In this document: positions 10,308-21,664 of the stretch, piece after piece
Numbering within the stretch: position 1 is the first letter of the stretch
Layout: each line of letters starts with the position of its first letter
DNA from: Bigelowiella natans CCMP2755
Lineage: Eukaryota > Cercozoa > Chlorarachniophyceae
Assembly: GCA_000320545.1 (NCBI GenBank)
Contig: ADNK01001573.1
Span: forward strand, 1 to 37,500
Direction of reading: 5' to 3'
Length of the DNA: 37,500 nt
Translations under genes and position numbers: made by a program
The notes under the pieces: model-generated
Told to the model about the DNA's origin: nothing
The model's database searches: none
What the model saw: the letters and a program-made list of their open reading frames with translations, nothing else

Positions 10308-12055
10308 TTACACATCCATATGGAAGGTAGAAGAACAAATTGATAGCCGATATTTCTCCTTATTTTGATACTATTATCTCTTCTTAATCACGAAGATGAT
10401 AATAACTAAATGACTACATTCTTCCTGTTGTTTCGAACCCACAAAATCGGCCTTCCATGAATATCATAGTCTCTCCTGCAAGAAGTAAGAATTATGGTCA
10501 ATAAGCTTAAGCAGGGGATACGATACGACTACTTCTACTGCTACTACGCTTTAATTAACGCCAAGCTAATAACTGCAATATGAACCTCTCCCTCCATAAC
10601 CCACCCATCCTCTAAGAAATTGATAAAAAACTCACGTATCATATATCATGGTGCTGCTGCCTCACTATTAACAATAATACCAATAGATAGATCCATTCGC
10701 ACTTGCTTTCAAGATGTCAGTAGGTATTTCCTTAATATCGTCCAATTCTGATGACGACGATGATGATGATAAGAATAACGATGATGACGAATGATGACAT
10801 CGATGCTTCCTCTACTCTGATATGAATCAGCAGCTACTTGTATTATATGAATATTCATCAAACAAATGTCTATTATGTTTAGATAATGTGTCGAGTAGTC
10901 GATGATTAAGGTTACACACCATATAATGAAACGCAGTTATTATGACTACTACTACTAGTAGTAGTACTACTTGTGCAGCTGGTAGGAAACAGCTCTTCGA
11001 CTCCGTATTGGTTCCGGAAGTCAAAAGCCTATGGTTTGGCATGATGATGACGACGACATATTGTAGTTGGTAGAAAACATGGAGAAGAATGTGTTGATGA
11101 GTCTAATCAGGTTGTTGTTGGAAAAGAATCATCTGCAGATACGAATAACCCAAAGTGCTGCTGCTGCTATGGTTACTGGCTTAATACCTCACACAGTTTC
11201 TTCAGGGTGTAATCGAAGCTCCGCATCACCTTACTGTCTTCCTTACTATAAAACAGTACCAAATATGTCATAAGATTTCCCCGAGAGAACACAGCAGTGG
11301 ATTAATACATTTAAATATAGATCTACATATCGATGATTTGGGTCATTGGTGCGGTAGCACATACAATTGCTCACACTACTTGCCCATGGTATTATTAACT
11401 CTTAACTAACCTCGGCCTAGTCATAACTATTTTCAGATAGTTCCTAGTCCATGTTGTTTCAAGTAGTTTTCGAATTTTGGGTTTTCGAATGACCAACTGT
11501 TCGTAATGCAGAGCAGCAAGCAAGCAAGCAAGAACAAACAAACAAACAAACACTTTTAGGAGCTATCGTCGTACGATTCTTATATTCTGGGATCATTACT
11601 ACCTCCTCCCGTAGTCTATCAATGTCTTCAACTGTAGGGTAACATTTGTCGGAACCCTCCGGGGGTCTCAGAGCGTACGAATCTCTCATTATTGCATCGC
11701 TATCACCATCAGCACTTCCTATCGCCCCTTCGTCTATGATGTTGTGGAAAAGTAGTGTAAATTAGAATGGGGTGGTAGTAAAAACTAGAAAAAGACCTAT
11801 CTCTCTTTTATACTACTACGTAGGTAGTCTAGCAGCCATTGAGCGAGGAGGAGTAGGGGAGGAGGAGGAGGCTCATCAAAGATATTATTACATGGTGGTA
11901 CTCATTTAAATTCGTTAGTATTCTTAGTTAGTTAGTTAGTTAGTTAGTTATTCTGTTCGCGCCCTTGACTGATGAACATAGCAAATTCGTTCTTTGTTGC
12001 CAATGTGTTGCCAATGTGTTGCCCTACTACTTACCATGACTAAGTTGACTGAGCA
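1381..12055 (-). CDS. CRAL-TRIO (Sec14-like) plus ankyrin-repeat protein, about 33 exons
   Basis: Chained by eye from about 33 short exons, roughly 840 residues in all. Domain order is: short N-terminal region, CRAL-TRIO lipid-binding domain, acidic/Ser-Pro linker, ankyrin repeats, Gln/Ser-rich tail ending in a TGA at 1381-1383. Sec14-type domains bind and exchange phosphoinositides or other lipids at membranes; ankyrin repeats bind proteins, so a lipid-sensing scaffold is a reasonable inference. Intron phases agree at nearly every junction, which is the main argument for one gene rather than two. Exceptions are the junction near 6288/6044 and a missing small exon between 5989 and 5360. The 5' end is not fixed: the most upstream exon I can fit is 12035-12055, and the start codon was not found. 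No canonical AATAAA was seen just past the stop. Every intron is GT-AG and many hold long microsatellites. Without RNA data a split into two genes cannot be excluded. Confidence 0.72.
2224..2308 (-). repeat. 54-bp tandem duplication carrying a complete micro-exon
   Basis: Two copies (2224-2254 and 2278-2308) of the same 31-base exon encoding DVCSFLAHQM, each flanked by its own AG acceptor and GTATTA donor. The repeat period is 54 bases. Confidence 0.75.
2224..6324 (-). CDS. Exons encoding ankyrin repeats
   Basis: Exons: 6324-6288, 6044-5989, 5360-5302, 5155-5108, 4844-4789, 4592-4541, 4191-4106, 3730-3676, 3520-3430, 3050-2986, 2867-2798, 2577-2456, then micro-exon 2308-2278 or 2254-2224. 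Ankyrin signatures are clear in the later repeats: FRDVWDWTPLMQ, SRGHLDVTKYLVGIKAEVN, NGSTALIYASRENQLKTVKF, KANVNAASKWGGTALVLAS, GHMDMVKYLVNEAKADLSH and KKKTAFEWAKEE. The earlier ones (LHTTMRNGG, LNLIEFARKLEEGVK, REAVSFLVEAGLAA) are more diverged. From 5360 down to 2456 all phases close. Two weak points: the 6288 donor and 6044 acceptor differ by one base in phase, and an exon of length 3n+1 is missing between 5989 and 5360. Ankyrin arrays are protein-binding surfaces; the partner is unknown. Confidence 0.78.
5643..5810. repeat. GAT/GGT trinucleotide block
   Basis: About 168 bases of (GAT)n with GGT interruptions inside an intron of the minus-strand gene. It opens long poly-Met, poly-Asp, poly-Ser and poly-His frames on both strands that are not genes. 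An AG/GAA-rich block follows at about 5846-5930. Confidence 0.95.
6411..6447. repeat. (GT)n microsatellite
   Basis: Pure GT run in an intron of the minus-strand gene, close to GTGT-rich flanks. Confidence 0.95.
6851..8017 (-). CDS. Linker exons between CRAL-TRIO and ankyrin parts
   Basis: Exons 8017-7956, 7542-7516 (a 27-base micro-exon encoding IPRELSDMK), 7446-7239, 7199-7124 and 6888-6851 follow the lipid-binding domain in consistent phase. The encoded stretch is hydrophilic: a Ser/Pro/Thr-rich piece (VIPSPTTPKTSSPSPSSVK), an acidic Lys/Glu-rich run, a poly-Asp run, a second SP cluster (SQSPVSSKSPTK) and RMARRLSLGD. The last has the RRxS pattern of a basophilic kinase site. This looks like a disordered, phosphorylatable linker. 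No domain was recognised. Confidence 0.68.
8134..11733 (-). CDS. Exons encoding the CRAL-TRIO lipid-binding domain
   Basis: Exons in transcript order: 11733-11603, 11245-11188, 11028-10971, 10747-10681, 10475-10418, 10228-10172, 9996-9948, 9792-9731, 9444-9412, 9275-9235, 8839-8755, 8350-8134. From 11245 to 8134 all phases close. Recognisable family landmarks, in order, are FDFRNQYGVEEL (the usual WR-x-y-g position), IHGRPILWVR (GRPI/VxxxR strand), MPPGVSQFIIVAD (helix then strand ending in the conserved Asp, split over two exons), KLYPDRIA (the YPERL motif), HLMVGPVSYILRKL (NaP-type strand), VKPLIPRNLQGKIKLLP (the kPfL-x-KI helix) and LISEDSIPIFFDGPS (the LP-x-x-GG end). Together these make a complete CRAL-TRIO fold, with the typical YPER replaced by YPDR and the final GG by DG. 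The exact lipid ligand cannot be told. The exon at 11733-11603 lies N-terminal to the domain and its phase to the next exon is not closed. Confidence 0.85.
11924..11970. repeat. (TTAG)n followed by a 20-bp dispersed motif, copy 1
   Basis: A TTAG tetranucleotide run ends in TTCTGTTCGCGCCCTTGACT at 11951-11970. The same pair occurs at 33981-34028. Confidence 0.85.
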
Positions 12056-12471
12056 CTGCAAATCTTACAACATATACAACATTATGGATGAATATCCACC
12101 TTATTACTACTAAAAATTATTGACTAGGACCAGTGATTCAAGACAATACATACAATAATTTTACAAAGAACTGGATTGTTGCAGATCAGTGATCCTGCTC
12201 GTACTCCCCCCATAAAAATGGGCATTTATGGTAAACGATAGCTCCTTCCTATCGCACCTCAAGAGGAAGACGAACACATAGCTAAGTAGGATCGTTTTGG
12301 ATTTAGCGGAAGTGTGGCGGTGCTCGATCTTCCCCTTCTTCGTCAGTGATCGAAACCGTGATGAGATGTTGTTCAATACGCATCGTGATTGCAGCGATGA
12401 TGGTCAGGCCGTCTAAACATTCTTAATTTTGCTTCCTTGTTTATTCATAATTATAGGAGCACAAACCCACA

Positions 12472-12515
<44 letters not shown>

Positions 12516-12697
12516 ACAAGCACACACAATGTATCTATTGGATGGTATCGTCTGTGTTGTCTGTAACTCAGTCCTTGGCGTTACATCGTATGTGTTGTCT
12601 GTAAACTCAGTCCTTGGCATTACTATTGTTTTCTCATTGGATCGATCTTGGATCATCGAAAGCACAAGTGGTAACGCCGCTGCAGCAACCATTCGGA
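12056..12697. promoter_or_regulatory. Head-to-head intergenic interval with CA repeat
   Basis: This interval separates the 5' region of the minus-strand CRAL-TRIO/ankyrin gene from the first in-frame ATG of the plus-strand gene. It carries a (CA)n tract at 12473-12513 and, at about 12547-12620, two near copies of a roughly 60-bp unit containing CTGTAA-CTCAGTCCTTGGC. A shared bidirectional promoter is likely from the layout. No TATA box or initiator can be assigned with confidence, and part of the interval (12161-12380) may hold a first exon of the minus-strand gene. Confidence 0.4.
12473..12513. repeat. (CA)n microsatellite in the divergent promoter interval
   Basis: About twenty CA units between the two head-to-head genes. 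Confidence 0.95.
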
Positions 12698-15411
12698 ATG
12701 AAAGGAGGGGGATTTGAGCAGCAGCAGCAACAACAACAACAACATCTGAAGCAGCGGTCCCGTCATCATCATCATCATCATCATCATAATATATTAATTG
12801 CACCAGTGACAGCAGCACTATACACCTCGTCATCAGCAGCTAAAAGTTACTACCATGCGGGGTTGCATCAAAGGGAAAGGGGTCCTTCTTCTTTTTCAAC
12901 TTCCGTGTTTGCCTTACGTGGAGGCTGCAAGAGGAAGAAGAAGAGTCTGGAATATAATGTAGGAGTTGGTGGTGTATCATCATCGTCATCATCATCATCC
13001 AAGTCGAAGAGTAATGCGAAAAGGAGCAGGACGCGTCACCCTAATGACAACGACAAAGAAGGTAACAATGGAGGAGGAGAAGTACAGCAAGCTAATTATC
13101 AAGAAGATGAAAAGAGCGGACAAGAGAAAGAGGATGATGATAATACAAGTGATTTGGAAGATCTGAAAGAAATGATTACCAGCAGTGATAATGATGGTTT
13201 AGACGGAAAAGCACCGAATGCAACACGGATGATGGAAATCTTTCAGAGATATAGCAAGGTGTTGATTTCTCTATGTTCTTTATTGTTTGCTTACAGCTAC
13301 TCTTCAAAGGCTGTCTTCTTCCCGCTTATTTATGTTATACTGACTTATTGTGCAACCTATAGAAAGTCGAAGAAATGGATAAAAAGTTGAAGCTAGATAG
13401 CCATTCATCGAGGGAGGGGAATCTACATAGCAAAGAAGAAGAAGAAGAAGAAAAAAAAAAAGAAAGTCAGAACTATGATGATGAGGTAACAATAGATGCT
13501 TTCTCTGTTTGAGATAGTAGCTAAAGCTAACTGTTAATGTAACGATGGAAATGCTTGTATATATATATGTGTGTGTGTACGTTACTAGGATACTAAATCA
13601 TTATTATCATCCATCATCTGCTGATGATAATGGATGGATATTGTCGAGGGCAGTCATGCCAAATAAGCACGCATCTAATTGTAATGTCGAGGAGGAGGAT
13701 GATGATGATGAGGAGGAGGAGGAGGAGGAGGATTTAGTAATAATGTGTACTCCCTTCTCATCCTCTGTGTTGTAGTGAATGATAGGAAGAATTGCGTGTA
13801 TTCTTTTTCTTATTATAGGCTGCTGCCGCTGGATTTGACGAAGAAAAATTTAAGAGTTTTTTTCCATTGGATGCTGAGGGGCCGAAGTAGTTGTAGTAGT
13901 AGTAGTAGTAGTAGTAGTAATTAAGTATAATTAGTAGTACTAACAGTACCAACAGTCATAGAAGAAGGCCCATATATGATCAAACAGCAAGAGGAAGAAG
14001 AAAAAGAAGAAGAAGATGATGATCAATGATGAAACCGTTGTTTTTTCCAACGCTTAAACACACATTGGTTTGTATGTGATGTGATCAAAGAAAAATAGAT
14101 CTCTCAGAATTCCAGAACACAAGGAGGTGCACCAAGTTGTACGTTATAGTGGGGAGGGGGTAGAAGTAAGCAGTTGTTGGGAACAGCTGAGCGATAGAAA
14201 CAGCAGCAGCTGGGCTACTAAAAAGCCAAACGAGGAGGTGGTGGGTGGGGTGTGTCAACAATGATGATGACGACGACGACGACGACGACGATGATGATGA
14301 TGATGGATTCTACTACTACTATTCTACTACTACTACTCCTACTTTCTATGCTCTACCATAAAGAGGGATTGAAATGACAATAATATATCACTCCCTCTTC
14401 GTTGAAAATCTTGCCATTTTCATCATAATATTCCAATATGAGGGAAAAGGGCAGTATAAATCAATCATAGCAATGATTATGTTGGCACATATTTTGTTCT
14501 TTAGTATGGTGAGGACAGACGCTGATGAGGCGCTCAAGTTGATGTGGGAGGGTATGAAAAACAAAACAGAGGTAGTAGTAGTAGTAGTAGTAGTAGGGTG
14601 TTTTATTTGATATGATAGATATTACGTGCTGCTGTTATCTCATCATCAATGCGATGATTGTTGTTAGTATGCCAAGCGATATTGGGCTGAAAATGATGAG
14701 CTTGAGGTAGTAGTAGTAATATGAGTAGTAGTAGCAGCAGTAGTTGACTTAGTGATAGAAGTAAGGGTCAAATAGCATTCTACATAAACGATAGTAGTAG
14801 TAGCAAAAACTTACCTAATGAACCGAACAATAAATATTAACAAGTACTGCGACTACTACTACTACTACTACTTCTACTGCCATCTAAGGACAAAATATGA
14901 TTATTTCTGGATGATGATGCCTCCCACTACTCGCACATAATACACATAAGCATAACCACATACACATATACATGTACACATAAACAAGCACGCAAGGTCA
15001 TAACAAGCGTGAGGAAAGCTATATCTTCTGTACTGAATCCCCCCCAACCAACCGCTCTCTGTATAATTATCCTACTAATCTCCCTGCAATGAATGAATGC
15101 AGAGACGGGGAATATATACCTTTGAGCTAGCAAAGGTAGTAATAGTAGTAGTGGCAGAGAAATATTAAGGAGTTAATGATAAATGATCATTAGTAGTGGC
15201 AGAGACATTAGAAATTAATGATAAATGATCAGTAGTAGTATGGTGCTGATGATGACGATGATGATCATGCAGTTGAGTACATATACTGCTGCCATCTGAT
15301 GATATCACTCTCACAGAGCAAAAATGAGCCTCCTAGACCAGAAGAATTTGAAGCTGGTAGCATTACATGGCTTATTATTATCACTACTACTAGTACTAAC
15401 TAGTACTATTA

Positions 15412-15454
<43 letters not shown>

Positions 15455-15552
15455 ACAACAAATACCGCAGATACCACTGGTACCTCTGCTACAACTACTA
15501 TAACTTTTCATCATTTTCAAGGAGACAGAACTACTCACGTATATATATATAT

Positions 15553-15632
<80 letters not shown>

Positions 15633-17809
15633 ATGCTGATGCTGCTTCAAGATGACATATCAATTTTGCTTCAGTCTGTTAGACAATAATGTTTCATAAG
15701 CTGATGACATATCAATTTATTGCTTCAGTCTTTTAGACAATAATGTTTCATATAAGCTGATTATTTGCTATTTTTGATAACAAGAAGCATATCTGTGCGT
15801 GTGTACTTTGTTTGATTCTCAATTCATTATAATGCTACCACTAATACACAGTAATAATACTAATACTAATACTAATGATAGAGGAAAGCTTCCAAGTACG
15901 AGACTTATTTGACGGGCTAGGATTCATTTCACACATCAAGTGAGTGAAGAGGCAGCAGCAGACCATTGATTGCTATTAGACCTGGGATGATGATACTGAT
16001 AGTAGGATGATGTTGATGATCATGATGATGATTATGACGATAATGTACTGCTACTACTATTGGTTATCAGGAGTCCTTTGGTTCAGTTGGGATTTATGCG
16101 CCTACCACATCAGTTATATCAAGGATGCAATTATGAATATCTTTCATACAATGAACTCGTAATAATAATAATAATAATAATAATAAAGTATTTCCTAGTA
16201 GTATTACTACTAGTAGTATTAGTGAGTGATGGTAACAACCAACAATGAGAACAGAAACGATGATAAAAACAACACAACCAACAATGATAACAGAAACGAT
16301 GATGAAAACAACACAACCAACGATGATAACAGAAACGATGATAAAAACAACACATAAAAAGTGTTAGCTATATTTGTCTTATAATGTATTGCTACAATGC
16401 AATACATTACCACATATACATAAGTTGGTCATTCCTGGTACTATAATGCATGCTTACTACTATGAGTGCTGCAGTATGTGCTAATTGCCGCAGAAAGTAG
16501 TACAAACAGCAGCAGCAGCAAACAACTAACCAACCGATGACCATTTTGAACGAATAATTCAAAAACTAGTTGGATGATAGCTACGCAGATATTGTTAGGC
16601 CTCTTGCTTTGTTTTGCATATTTCTTCTTCTTCCATCATCAGCATCATCACTAGCCAATCACTAGTAACAGCACTGCTACTACTACTACTACTACTACTA
16701 CTACTGCTTACAGGAAGAAGTAGCAGTAAACCTTGATAGATATAAGACCGGCCTGCAAGGTGTAGGAGGCCCTCGTGAAATAAGTGATAAGGATGAAGAA
16801 TCTATGAAACAAGGTGAATCATACATACGTACATACATACATACATATAGTAGCAGCTATCAACTAAGCAGTGAAATGAAGAAAGAACAAGAACAAATGG
16901 CATGCACTTCACTGTTCATTGTACGATTATTAACGACTATATATATAATAGGCATGCAAGAAGCGATATCTAGATTCCGAAAAGGTTGTGTTATTATTAT
17001 CATCATTATCATTATTTTTATTATTTTTATTTTTTTTATTTTCTATTATTGTTATTTTTTTATTTAATATCTAGTCGATGATGATGATTCACCATTTTTT
17101 GACGAAGAAGACCTCATTTATAAGACTTCCATTTTTACGTGGTGAGTACTACCACGAACACTACTACGACCACTACTGCTGCTACTACTACCACTACTAC
17201 TACTATTACTGATACATATACTCAGGGGAGATGTGGGCAAAGAGGCAAGTGTTGAAAAAAGAAAGATTAGAGCTTATTGACAACCTGTAATTATTAAGAT
17301 GATAATTGATAATAATAGTGATAATATTCAGGATGATGATATAAGGAGAGGTTGCAATAGAAATAATGATATTTCATGGTGATATAAGGAGGACATGATA
17401 TTAGACTACTATTTGCAGTAGGAGGAGGCAGTAGACAAACAAGAAAGCATGTAGGCATGCATGCAGCTCTTTTCATCTACGTCTCGTTGTTGTTCTAAAT
17501 GTGCCTCATCATCCTCCTCATCCTCCTCCTCCTCCTCCTCCTCCTCCTCCTGCTGCGCCTTGTTACTGTCGTTTGTTGGTGGGCGGTCGCTTAGAGTCGA
17601 TGCACTTCTCACACAGGAGAGAGCAATAGAGATTACTCGTCAAAAGGTGGGTGATGATTCGAGCTACAATGATGATCTTCGAACTTGTCTTGCTTGATCA
17701 ACTTAATTATTATTACCTTATTTATCATCATTATCCTAAAGTAGTTATCATTGATTTTATGCATCTGTTTTTAGATAAAATAAGTAGAAATATCAAAACT
17801 AATCAAACA

Positions 17810-17851
<42 letters not shown>

Positions 17852-18328
17852 ACACACATACACACACACACACACACAAAGTATAATGCATGTGTTTGTG
17901 TGTCAATATTATTTTGTCTTCTTCTAGAGCCACTACTACCACCAACATCACTCTAATTGTGTCTAATATTCTATCATTCTCATGAAGATTGATGCTATTG
18001 GAGAGTTAACACCTGGAAGTAGTCAACGGAAGAATAGTCGCAAAAGCCGGAGGGAGGAGGGCAAAAACGCAATTAATGATGATGACGAGGAGGAGGGGGA
18101 CCAGGGAACAAAGGCAAGCAGCCATGGGATCTCTGTCAACGAAGAACAGTTAATTTATCATATAGATAGTAGTCAGTCATCGTCATCATCATCATCATCA
18201 TCATCATTAACATTAACATCATAAATAATGTCTAAGCGGCTAATAAGATAACTAAAGATAATATATATATATATATATATGTTGTTGACACTGATCGATA
18301 ATCAGCACTGTGGATTAATCTTCCTACC

Positions 18329-18366
<38 letters not shown>

Positions 18367-18927
18367 GTTGTTCTCTGATCATCGATAATCAGCACTCTGA
18401 GGTTGATCTTCATACCATATAACATACTAGCTGCTGATTGTAATTGTTATTATTGTTGTTGCTGCTGCTGATGATGATGATGATGCTGCTTCAGGTATAG
18501 TAACCCTGATTTATCAAGGATCAATCGGTGAAACAACTACTACTAACCATCGTTATTATTATTATCACTATATCATTACTATCATCATTATCATCAGTAT
18601 CAACCATGCATCATTATTGGGATTGATGTCATTGTTGATTTACTCCTTTTGCCCTTTCGTATTATTATTACTGCGATGCTTATCCCTTATTTGTTAATTG
18701 GATAATAAGTGATTTGAACAACGGTCTTGCTGACGACAAAACACGTATTACTCAAAGTGTTCTTCAGTTTTTCCGGGTGGGTGGTGCTCTACTACTACTT
18801 ACTTATATAATAGTAGTAGGAGGAGGAGGAGTTGTAACATTAGTTACGTAGTGGTAGTAAGGATATGAATGTAGTAGGATTTGTGGCGGGTTGTTGTTTT
18901 AGGAGATGTAGTAAATACTGTACTAGC

Positions 18928-18958
<31 letters not shown>

Positions 18959-19257
18959 AACCAACTATAGCACCACTACATCATCATTATCATCAGCACC
19001 ATCACCATCATCACCGTCGTCATTATCATCGCTACTACTACTACTACTACTACTACTTCCACCAATTAAACAGCGAGACGAAGATTTGGGTATTGGTGCT
19101 AAGACGGTTGCAAAGATGTGTGTAAACGCAATGGATCCTAAGAAGAATGAGGTGTGGTACCAGTAACTTTGGTACTAGTAACTTTGTATTACTTCTAATC
19201 ATGATTCGATAGAATGGTGATGATAATGATAAGTTTTGATTTATACTTCGCCTTTTG

Positions 19258-19298
<41 letters not shown>

Positions 19299-19981
19299 TA
19301 TATGTATTTAAGTTGATTTATGTGCAATATTGACATATATACTACTATGAATGAATAAAATGTTAGCTGCGAACAATGGCCGTGTTATTGCGAAAGATGC
19401 ATCGTCATGACTATGGATTGGTATTTGCTAGATAGTTATTGAATAAATACTACATGTTCTCCTATCCTGTGGCCCTTATTGCTACTTACTTCAACTACTA
19501 CTACTAATAATAATAATAATAGTAATACTTTGTGGTGTTTGTAACAGTGCACTACTAGTAAACCACCAATTTTATGTCAGTCATAACGAGATTGCTGTAA
19601 AAGTAGTAGTGGTAGTAGTAGTAGTAGTAGTAATTGTAGTAGTAGCAGTAGTGTTTGGCACGTTGAATCCAGACATAATAGGGTTGAATCATACTTTTGG
19701 AGAATACGAATGATAACCAATTATAATTAATTATAACATTAAAATACAACATTTGTGTGCTCAATTCCAGGTTCATGCCATGCAGCATTACATTGCCCGT
19801 TTTCTTGCGGAAGACCAAAATGGGTTGCGGGCACAACGGTGAGTAGCTGATTTATAATCAATAATAATATCCTCATTCATTGAAATGGTGCTCTTTTGAT
19901 CGTCGTCTTTAATCGATTTGTTTCTCCTACAGATACGTTCTCGAAGAACTTAGGTGGTTCTATGAGAAAGATTTGTTTTAA
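12698..19981 (+). CDS. Unrecognised multi-exon protein with low-complexity N-terminus
   Basis: I do not recognise this protein. The best-supported exons are 12698-13258, 13363-13485, 13819-13886, 14505-14571, 14668-14706, 15317-15356, 15884-15939, 16071-16158, 16714-16813, 16952-16984, 17075-17141, 17226-17286, 17617-17646, 17988-18168, 18495-18527, 18710-18776, 19074-19151, 19367-19420, 19771-19838 and 19933-19981. The start is the first in-frame ATG of the first long exon. The N-terminal part is poly-Gln, poly-His and Ser-rich, with [10 protein letters not shown], which could be part of a targeting sequence but lacks a clear signal peptide. Later exons are ordinary coding sequence, for example [30 protein letters not shown] and [14 protein letters not shown] before the TAA. 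Phases close over most junctions. They fail between 17141 and 17226 and around 17286-17617 and 18527-18710, where an exon is probably missing or misplaced. Confidence 0.6.
15412..15628. repeat. Two (AT)n tracts and a (GT)n tract
   Basis: AT runs at about 15415-15450 and 15540-15594, followed by a GT run to 15628, within one intron of the plus-strand gene. Confidence 0.93.
15645..15768. repeat. Intronic tandem duplication of about 60 bp
   Basis: Two copies of a unit containing GATGACATATCAATTT and GACAATAATGTTTCAT, with small differences, lying in an intron of the plus-strand gene. Confidence 0.85.
16236..16352. repeat. 39-bp tandem repeat, three copies
   Basis: Copies start at 16236, 16275 and 16314; each holds AACAGAAACGATGAT. 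The unit is a multiple of three, so it makes a repetitive Cys/His frame on the minus strand that is not a gene. Confidence 0.85.
17811..17878. repeat. (CA)n microsatellite with TA interruptions
   Basis: About 68 bases of CA repeats with occasional CATA in an intron of the plus-strand gene. Confidence 0.95.
18278..18425. repeat. Tandem duplication of an AT-tract unit
   Basis: Two copies of a unit with GTTGTT, TCGATAATCAGCACT, ACCATATAA, each preceded by a (TA)n run. Intronic. Confidence 0.8.
18710..19981 (+). CDS. C-terminal exon block of the unrecognised pl-strand gene
   Basis: Five exons (18710-18776, 19074-19151, 19367-19420, 19771-19838, 19933-19981) join in closed phase to a TAA stop. 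They encode an alpha-helical, domain-like end with [60 protein letters not shown] and [13 protein letters not shown]. Strong CTA/CTT tracts stand before several of the acceptors. This block is the part of the gene best suited to a homology search because it is free of low-complexity sequence. Confidence 0.75.
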
Positions 19982-21082
19982 TTGTTTTATGTATCAGTAG
20001 TGCCATTTTGTGTAGATATTAGTCACTATTCACTCATGGTGACATATGGAATACAGATAAACATATTCGCAACAAACAATTCTGTATTGTCATTGCGTTG
20101 AACAGTTTTACTGAATATTTGGCAGAACAATGATCTTAGTATCGCTACACAAAATGGCATACACTCACGATGTACAACGTGCATGTTTGTTAAAAATGTT
20201 GGTAGCTACGAACAGACAAGCTCAATCTTCACACTCCCCTGTCGTGAGTGCATAATCATGTGTGGGATATTTAAGATATGGACGCGCATATAATACGTAT
20301 AACACCCTTGCTAAACATGACGCTCCCATTTATTTGCCGCCATTATACTGCTAGTAACATGGACATTGTTGCCTTTTAACAGATATTAATACCATACTAG
20401 CATCGTATAATTCGTATGAAGAGCTATACTACACACACAAATCTAGACATGCACATACACTTATTTGTAGATAATGTAGACAGTACATCAATGTAGAAAT
20501 GAAGTTTTCGCTGAAAAAATGATATGCATGCAGGACGCCAACGCTTGATTGCATGCACGGATAGTGCTCTAGTACTGGTGTGCTTGCCATGCGTCAATAA
20601 TGGCATGGTCTCGTTAATGACGGGCAAAACTGCTTGACTGCATGCGTCATTATTCACATAGGCGCATACTACTATATACTAGCATGATGGCTTTGAAGAT
20701 AATTTGTAGCCAGGATGCACGTGCATCATGAAGAAATCGACATCTAGACATGTGCACACAATGTCTAGACAAGCGATGGTCACTGATTGCATGCAGCACA
20801 GCACTCACTAGCTCATGATCGATGGCCATGGCCCCATTAGCCATATGCAAATGAAAGCATGTGCAAGCATGTGCTGGCATTGTTCTACGTTATTGGACAT
20901 GATGCAGCGCGTCGATTTACCTAGTTACGACGAATGTGCTGTAATTCTAATATGACATCCGAATACATCAGAGCAAAAATCATTTTGACTTTGCACCTTG
21001 CTCTTAATTATAGCTAACTAAGTCTTCTGTTCTAATCGGCGGAAGGGTGCAATGATGTTGCAGCCCTACCTGAGAAAATCAT
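19982..21082. other. Intergenic stretch without a recognisable gene
   Basis: No exon chain was found on either strand. The stretch is nearly free of microsatellites and is rich in TGCATGCA-type palindromes (20520-20880), unlike the flanking gene regions. Confidence 0.5.
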
Positions 21083-21390
21083 TCATTCAGCAAGTTTTCC
21101 CCCCGTTGTTTCAGTTCTCGTTTGTCCAACATGATATCCATTGATTTCTGCTACATTGTTGCTATTGTGGCTCTGATTACTACTAGCTAACTCACTGAGG
21201 CGGGCTGTGATCCAATTGATGAATGGCTGAAATCCTTCCTTTGTGCGGGCACTTGTTGGCAAACAGTAGGTTCCAGAAAATCTCTTGGCCATGTAATCCC
21301 TCAAGTCCATACGGTTAGCAAACTCGAAGGGGGTCAAATCTTCGTCAGCATCTTGCTTATTGGCTAGAACAAGGGCAAATGAGGTCGGTA

Positions 21391-21430
<40 letters not shown>

Positions 21431-21600
21431 GACATGGTGGGGACGACAGTGTTCATTTCTGAGACTGGACCCTTCCTCTCCTGATTGAACTCGCTGAGTG
21501 CAAGATCATGCAGCAAGCAGCTGTGTTTTCCTGCCTCCGTAAGGGCCCTCAAACAATATGTGAGGACGCTTGCCCCCTACGGATAGGGGGTTGTCGAGGA
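21083..21600 (-). pseudogene. Arf/Arl-like small GTPase, C-terminal half clear, N-terminal half broken or unresolved
   Basis: The exon 21363-21083 follows a strong 3' splice site (TTGTTCTAG) and encodes 92 residues ending in TGA. It contains the guanine-specificity motif NKQD and a TSA motif (CLPTSARTKEGFQPFINWI), spaced as in Arf/Arl proteins, and a polar Asn/Ser-rich tail. Upstream on the same strand, around 21590-21540, one frame reads HILFEGPYGGRKTQLLAA, which resembles a P-loop but has Arg in place of the last Gly, and hits a stop a few codons later. A second frame stays open through MNTVVPTMS, similar to an Arf switch-1 region. Switch 2 (the DxxG motif) was not found, and a CTA microsatellite fills the place where it should be. 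Either the gene is decayed or its exons have not been found. Loss of GTP binding would follow if the P-loop change is real. Confidence 0.5.
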
Positions 21601-21664
21601 TGCATACTTGCCAGGCACATGATGCTCGCATATAGTCGTAGCACCTACTCCGAGAGATTAGTCC

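Noticed and set aside
10425-10445. A TTCGAACCC word that looks like a tRNA T-arm
   Set aside because: It lies within a CRAL-TRIO exon (GRPILWVRNNRKN) and no acceptor or anticodon arm fits around it.
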